Source: CAZDDW01 sp043811105
GTDB lineage: Bacteria; Patescibacteriota; Patescibacteriia; UBA9934; CAZDDW01
DNA: 12,197 nucleotides
Direction: 5' to 3'
Assembly: GCA_043811105.1 (NCBI GenBank)
Contig: JBDRNK010000103.1
Location: 1 to 12,197 of the forward strand
Numbering within the stretch: the stretch's first letter is position 1; each line of letters begins with the position of its first letter. This document shows positions 11,444 through 12,197 of this stretch, piece by piece. The position numbers and the translations under genes were made by a program. Under the pieces are notes generated by a model. The model was not told the DNA's origin. It saw nothing but the letters and a program-made list of their open reading frames with translations, and did not search any database.

Positions 11444-12136
11444 CTAAGCAGCCGAGCGCTTGAGCACGTGCTTGGCCGTGTGGGTGACGTACTGGAAGTC
11501 CTGACCGTTCAGGCCGTAGAGCAACAACAGATCATCGTCATTGAGCGGCTCCTCGATCTTGCCCTTGAGCATGACCGGGTTCCTACACTTGCTCCAAGCC
11601 CACTCAGTACCGACCACCCAGTGGTAAACCCCACCGATGCAGGTAACGTAGCGGCCGTTGAACACGTCGTGATAGTACGGACGTTCGTACGGCTCGTACT
11701 TGGCACCTTCGTAGTCCTTGCCCTTGCGCAGAATCCCGTGTTCGTCGACCAACCAGTCCCAACCACCAGCGTGGATGTCCGTACACTTGCGCACGTCGCG
11801 ACACCGGCTATGAAGCACCTCCTGCCTAACCAGATCCCAGCCGATCTCGTTCACCAGATCCGAGAAGACCTGAGCCCAGGGCTGACCGACACGAGAGTTC
11901 AACCAGTTCGACAGAACGCTCTTCTTGATCTGCCGTCCGTGGGAGCGACTCATCCACGGCCGTTCGATCACGACCTCATCTTCGAACCGATCATCGTAAC
12001 ACGCTCGCCGCAACTGCTTGCGCACCCGCTGTCGCGTCACGCTGTTAGCCCAGTGCCGTTCGCACTGGTTGTGGTTGTTGCGTCCGCGCTCGATCATCGA
12101 GCGCCGCAACTCCGATCTCTTCGTTCTCTTGCACAT
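11444..12136 (-). CDS. Unknown Trp/Arg-rich protein
   Basis: From ATG 12136 the product has 230 residues and begins MCKRTKRSELRRSMIERG. The first 45 residues are very basic. The middle has K-K-S-V-L-S-N-W-L-N-S-R-V-G-Q-P-W-A-Q-V-F-S-D-L, then V-D-E-H-G-I-L-R-K and an aromatic stretch E-P-Y-E-R-P-Y-Y-H-D. I recall similar 'VGxPWxxVxS' and 'DExGxLR' patterns in uncharacterised proteins of several phyla, but cannot verify this and name no function. No signal peptide or membrane helix. ATG 12136 is preferred because GGAGGT lies four bases upstream; ATG 12148, in frame, has no site of its own and abuts the stop of a four-codon upstream ORF. The gene is clearly GC-richer than ftsH or pilB, suggesting a different history. 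A strong terminator follows. Confidence 0.78.
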   Translation of the reverse strand: MCKRTKRSELRRSMIERGRNNHNQCERHWANSVTRQRVRKQLRRACYDDRFEDEVVIERPWMSRSHGRQIKKSVLSNWLNSRVGQPWAQVFSDLVNEIGWDLVRQEVLHSRCRDVRKCTDIHAGGWDWLVDEHGILRKGKDYEGAKYEPYERPYYHDVFNGRYVTCIGGVYHWVVGTEWAWSKCRNPVMLKGKIEEPLNDDDLLLLYGLNGQDFQYVTHTAKHVLKRSAA

Positions 12137-12148
12137 GTGTACCTCCAT

Positions 12149-12163
12149 TTAGGCTATACACAT
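12149..12163 (-). CDS. Four-codon upstream ORF (MCIA) before the gene at 11444
   Basis: The minus strand reads ATG TGT ATA GCC TAA, preceded at eight bases by an extended Shine-Dalgarno, GAAAGGAGGTGACC (within 12167-12180), complementary to nearly the whole anti-Shine-Dalgarno tail of 16S rRNA. Its stop codon directly abuts ATG 12148 and lies 12 bases before ATG 12136, a layout suited to reinitiation or translational coupling. Both this ORF and the main gene begin Met-Cys after a GGAGGT, which could instead mean a partial duplication of the start region. Confidence 0.5.
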   Translation of the reverse strand: MCIA

Positions 12164-12197
12164 AATGGTCACCTCCTTTCAAAAGGTTCGATTTCAG

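Noticed and set aside
11509..11804. Additional minus-strand ORFs in other frames of the 11444 gene
   Set aside because: Long alternative frames are expected in GC-rich sequence; their peptides are low-complexity Thr/Ser/Arg runs and they have no ribosome sites.
12166..12180. Plus-strand GGTCACCTCCTTTC resembles the 3' end of 16S rRNA
   Set aside because: The sequence before it is a protein gene and its control region on the other strand, with no 16S helices; it is better read as the minus-strand Shine-Dalgarno of the four-codon ORF.

Overview
The window looks like a chromosomal segment of a streamlined bacterium, most likely a Patescibacteria/CPR lineage of Parcubacteria type. That assignment is inferred from gene content: a four-domain S1 protein, short FtsH, PilB with a long unstructured N-terminus, a tsaD-tsaE pair, many small orphan proteins and almost no leader sequence before several core genes. 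No rRNA, tRNA, CRISPR array or transposase gene was seen.

Layout. (1) 1-440: the 5' part of an unknown minus-strand gene, then two canonical sigma-70-type promoters firing away from each other. (2) 443-4538, plus strand: S1 RNA-binding protein, ftsH and an unknown polytopic membrane protein. A hairpin separates S1 from ftsH, and a long A/T-rich hairpin follows the membrane gene. (3) 4621-6375: pilB, the type IV pilus assembly ATPase. (4) 6356-7827, minus strand: tsaD then tsaE, with ATGA coupling, for the tRNA t6A37 modification. The tsaE end overlaps the pilB end tail to tail. (5) 7902-8191: a small unknown gene whose reading frame changes midway. (6) 8226-8693 (minus): an Arg-rich unknown protein, divergent from an MsbA-like ABC exporter at 8885-10645 (plus). 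(7) 10786-11304 (minus): a 172-residue protein with a free-standing RNA polymerase alpha C-terminal domain. (8) 11444-12136 (minus): a GC-rich Trp/Arg-rich unknown protein preceded by a four-codon upstream ORF with an extended Shine-Dalgarno.

Two gene styles coexist. ftsH, pilB, tsaD and the ABC exporter have a -10 box only 6-9 bases before the ATG, so their mRNAs should be leaderless or nearly so. The accessory minus-strand genes at 1, 8226, 10786 and 11444 have strong Shine-Dalgarno sites, 5' leaders where a promoter is visible, and higher GC.

The most unusual theme is short palindromic or periodic DNA placed inside coding sequence and spacers: a GC-rich double hairpin at the end of the S1 gene, three separate elements inside tsaD that keep the frame, and a 92-bp inverted repeat built of 7-bp units after the ABC gene. 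They resemble in concept the in-frame palindromic elements known from Rickettsia. Other points of interest are the alpha-CTD orphan, two perfect inverted DnaA boxes upstream of its promoter, and a dnaX-type slippery heptamer at the frame change of the small gene.
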